From JANRKB01 sp033763695 (lineage in GTDB: Bacteria > Planctomycetota > Phycisphaerae > Phycisphaerales > UBA1924): a DNA stretch of 64,000 nt. Where the stretch lies: contig JANRKB010000052.1 in assembly GCA_033763695.1 (NCBI GenBank), positions 1 to 64,000 on the forward strand, given 5' to 3'. The notes under the pieces are model-generated. The model was given only the letters and a program-made list of their open reading frames with translations, searched no databases and was not told where the DNA came from. This document shows, piece after piece, positions 61,928-64,000 of the stretch (its first letter is position 1; the number at the start of each line of letters is the position of its first letter). Made by a program: the position numbers and the translations under genes.

Positions 61928-62639
61928 TTTCGCCCCGAAGGGGCGACGGGCTGTAGCCACGGGTGAAGCGCAGCTCGCGTCTTCGCGAGCGGAGCGGAAC
62001 CCGTGGAAAGCGTCGTGAGTTTCCCGCCTGCCCCGGAGGGGCAGAGGAATCTCACGATCCCACAGTTGCTCAGTCACACACGTACCGCTCGTCGAACTCA
62101 ATGCCGTGTGCCCGGAGCAGTCGCAGCAACTCTGACTTGAAGTCTTCCGTCCTGTGATGCTCGGCCTGACCGGCGATGTACTTCTTCACCGCGTCTTCTT
62201 GCGACTTGCTGACGGAGAAAACCGAGTATCCCTCTTGCCATGCGAACGCCGCGAGATTTGGATATGTTTCGTGAACCCACTTCGACGAGCGTGCCTTGAC
62301 CGTGCGCATCAAGTCCGAGATCGAGCCGTCGGGCCGCCACCGCAGGTACATGTGGACGTGGTCTTCGACGCCGCCGATGTCATAGAGCACGCCCTTCTCG
62401 GCCCGCACGATGCCGCCGATGTAGGGATACAGACGCTCGGCCAGGTGCGGCGTGATCCAAGCCTCGCGGCCTTTGGTTGAGAACACGACGTGCAGCAGGA
62501 CTTGGGAGTAGGTGCCGGGCATCGGGACTCCTTCGCCCCGCCGGGGCGAAGAGAGAATACAAGAGAGACTCTTCCACGGGTTGCGCCCGCGAAGCGCGGG
62601 CTTCACCCGTGGCTACATTCCGACGCCCCGTTGGGGCGT
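61928..62639. mobile_element. IS200-like element with flanking palindromic repeats
   Basis: Left block 61928-62053 and right block 62526-62639 bracket the tnpA gene. The first 83 bp of the left block differ from the empty copy at 61571 by only two bases. The right block contains the same CCACGGGTTGCGCCCGCGAAGCGCGGG core. The left and right blocks are roughly inverted relative to each other (CCACGGGTG...ACCCGTGG stems with GCCCC/GGGGC ends). Confidence 0.8.
62070..62522 (-). CDS. IS200/IS605-like transposase TnpA (Y1 HUH)
   Basis: A 150-aa single-strand transposase. The HUH motif is VEDHVHMYL (His55, His57), and the catalytic Tyr is Tyr115 in AVKKYIAGQ. Length fits IS200-type TnpA. It cleaves DNA at hairpin ends; the flanking repeats are good candidate substrates. 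ATG 62522 is preceded by AAGGAG at 6-nt spacing, and that ribosome site lies inside the right repeat block. No TnpB is present. Confidence 0.93.
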   Translation of the reverse strand: MPGTYSQVLLHVVFSTKGREAWITPHLAERLYPYIGGIVRAEKGVLYDIGGVEDHVHMYLRWRPDGSISDLMRTVKARSSKWVHETYPNLAAFAWQEGYSVFSVSKSQEDAVKKYIAGQAEHHRTEDFKSELLRLLRAHGIEFDERYVCD

Positions 62640-62652
62640 CCAGACCGGCGTG

Positions 62653-62850
62653 ATGTACGACGCCGCGGCGGCAAACAGCACTATCCTCGGAGCGGGAGCA
62701 TGGTCACTCGCGAGCCTTGTGGGTCTGGCCGTCCGGCGCGTGCGGGCGCGGCGCGGACGCTGCCCTGCGTGCTCGTACAACATGGCTGGCCTCGGCCCAA
62801 ACGCCACGTGCCCGGAGTGTGGGGCCGCGAACGCGACATCGACGCGCTGA
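62653..62850 (+). CDS. short zinc-ribbon protein, possibly a truncated gene
   Basis: A 65-aa ORF with one hydrophobic segment (ILGAGAWSLASLVGLAV), then basic residues and a zinc ribbon CPACSYNMAGLGPNATCPECG. This ribbon (CPxCxYN-x-GL...CPECG) is common in small planctomycete membrane proteins that are usually longer. The ORF begins 13 bp after the right block of the transposon unit, so the element may have removed its 5' part. Start codon and expression are unsure. Confidence 0.5.
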   Translation: MYDAAAANSTILGAGAWSLASLVGLAVRRVRARRGRCPACSYNMAGLGPNATCPECGAANATSTR

Positions 62851-62937
62851 GTACGCGAGGCTCGCCACCCTTCATACAATGGGGCCGATTCAGGCTGGTG
62901 TCGGACTCGGTTGGCCCTTTCGACAAGGCAAGCGTCC

Positions 62938-63591
62938 ATGAGGAAGTGTGGTTTCGCCCAAGTCGCTCGCGTCGTTGTTGCCGCGGGGCTCTTTTCGAGT
63001 CTCGGCGCGTGCTCATCGAGCGGGCGGCTGACGGTCGACATTCCTGGTTCAGCGCCAACAGACGCGGCCGCGACGGCGGATGCGGGCTCAGCGGTCGTGA
63101 CGCCGTATTCGCGGGCGTTTGACGCGGCGCGTGACACATTGGTCGCGCGGCGGTTTGAGCTGGATCGAATCGACGCTCGCGCGGGTGTGATCACGACGCG
63201 TGCCAAGGCGACGGCGGGCGCGTTCACGCCGTGGGACCGTGAGCAGTCTTCGCTGGGCAGCCAGCTTGAGGACACAATCCATCAGCACCAGCGGCGTGTG
63301 ACGATTACGTTTGTGCCTGCGGACGGCACGGAGCGGCCCAAGGGCGTCGCGCCTGACATGATTGCGTACACGGGTCCGGTGCGGGCGAATGTGAGCGTGC
63401 TCATCGAGCGGGTGGAGCGGCCGGGGTTCCGGGCCGAGGTGCGCTCGCCGCGGTACAGCACGAGCACGGTCGATGAGCAGCGCGAGGCGATGGGTGAGTA
63501 TCCGAGCTTTGGCGCGGCGTTGTCGCCGGACGATGACTTTGCGGCGCGGATCGCGGCGGACATTCGTGCCGCGGTGTCGACGTCGAAGTAA
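62938..63591 (+). CDS. hypothetical lipoprotein
   Basis: A 217-aa protein with a lipoprotein signal (LFSSLGAC; Cys about residue 25), then a beta-rich domain (AFDAARDTLVARRFELDRIDARAGVITTR) like small outer-membrane lipoproteins that pair two strands and a helix. No catalytic motif. ATG 62938 gives the signal; the upstream in-frame start at 62911 adds nine residues. No operon partners are visible. Confidence 0.75.
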   Translation: MRKCGFAQVARVVVAAGLFSSLGACSSSGRLTVDIPGSAPTDAAATADAGSAVVTPYSRAFDAARDTLVARRFELDRIDARAGVITTRAKATAGAFTPWDREQSSLGSQLEDTIHQHQRRVTITFVPADGTERPKGVAPDMIAYTGPVRANVSVLIERVERPGFRAEVRSPRYSTSTVDEQREAMGEYPSFGAALSPDDDFAARIAADIRAAVSTSK

Positions 63592-63773
63592 GAGGACCGA
63601 CGCGCGACTGACCCCGCGTGTTCGCACGACGATCGGTGTGTGGTTCACGCGGCACCGGTCGCCGGCCTGACGCGTGTGTAAGCGTCGCGTAAAACTGGGC
63701 AACAGCACGCAGAAAGAGCACTTTTTCCGGCCCTTTGCTGGCAGGAGCGGTCTTTTCGTGTCAGGGTTCTGAC

Positions 63774-64000
63774 ATGAAGAACACTCTCGTGGTCGGTGTT
63801 GTCGTTGCGTCGGGGGCGGCCTCCGCGCTGGGCTATGTTCAGGACTTCCAGGCCGGGGGCGCGCTCTCGGAGTGGTCAACGGTTCGCTATCTCGATGGCA
63901 ACCTGACGACGCGCCCGGGCGTTCGCACGCTTGGTCGCTTCGCGGGCAATGAATCCACCACGCTGTCGCTGACGGGGCTGGACGCGGGCACGTACACGCT
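63774..64000 (+). CDS. exported protein, 3' end outside the window
   Basis: An ORF open to the window end (75 codons). The product begins MKNTLVVGVVVASGAASALG, a Sec signal peptide with likely cleavage after SALG, followed by a beta-rich segment (DFQAGGALSEWSTVRYLDG). Probably another cell-surface protein of the PEP-CTERM class, but the C-terminus is not visible. ATG 63774. The 180 bp before it hold no gene. Confidence 0.7.
   Translation, partial: MKNTLVVGVVVASGAASALGYVQDFQAGGALSEWSTVRYLDGNLTTRPGVRTLGRFAGNESTTLSLTGLDAGTYT

Overview
The window looks like chromosomal DNA of a planctomycete, most likely class Phycisphaerae. The evidence is high GC throughout, many exported proteins ending in a short hydrophobic stretch plus an Arg cluster (PEP-CTERM-like sorting tags), a dockerin-like cell-surface protein, a Bat-type MoxR/DUF58/von Willebrand operon, and a 16S rRNA gene with no 23S or tRNA visible upstream of it. 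The taxon is inferred from gene content only; no database was searched.

Layout. 1-1380: 16S rRNA on the minus strand, 3' end outside the window. 1.9-12.6 kb: housekeeping and signalling genes (ComF-like PRTase, purF, a metallo-beta-lactamase-fold protein without its metal ligands, GH57 glycosidase, a small protein plus GT4 glycosyltransferase, a LysM/YkuD L,D-transpeptidase, 5-formyl-THF cyclo-ligase, UbiA prenyltransferase, and an Aer-like PAS protein next to a soluble chemotaxis transducer). 12.8-25.2 kb: a minus-strand Bat-like cluster (NHL-repeat lipoprotein, two-VWA membrane protein, MoxR ATPase, DUF58, BatA/VWA protein, large exported protein), interrupted between moxR and DUF58 by a GxxExxY gene inside a perfect 20-bp inverted repeat. 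25.4-36.5 kb: M32 carboxypeptidase, GGDEF protein, exported proteins, Tat-exported amine oxidase, O-methyltransferase, a porin and a PhoB-type regulator. 36.7-48.5 kb: RNase E/G with a very long disordered tail, PTS enzyme I, two PEP-CTERM-like proteins, class I aldolase, a Bfd-like ferredoxin and ilvE. 48.6-56.3 kb: lipoprotein, REP-associated (RAYT-type) HUH transposase inside a BIME array, RluA-family pseudouridine synthase, tRNA-Leu(CAA), an exported tail-fibre-like protein, ComM and a dockerin protein. 56.5-64 kb: a cysteine-less TlpA-like fusion, CcsA, aroC, a second IS200-like HUH transposase in its own repeat unit with an empty copy beside it, a zinc-ribbon fragment, a lipoprotein and the start of an exported protein.

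The most unusual content is small selfish or regulatory DNA. There are three independent gene-plus-palindrome systems: GxxExxY with a 20-bp inverted repeat (19.3-19.9 kb), RAYT with GTGCCAC-headed BIMEs (49.1-50.4 kb), and IS200-like TnpA with CCACGGGTT...ACCCGTGG repeats (61.6-62.6 kb). A dispersed palindrome family at 25.4, 25.5, 36.6 and 56.4 kb shares features with the RAYT repeats. A strong orphan intrinsic terminator at 45.2 kb suggests an unannotated plus-strand RNA. Several proteins keep a recognisable fold but have lost catalytic residues.
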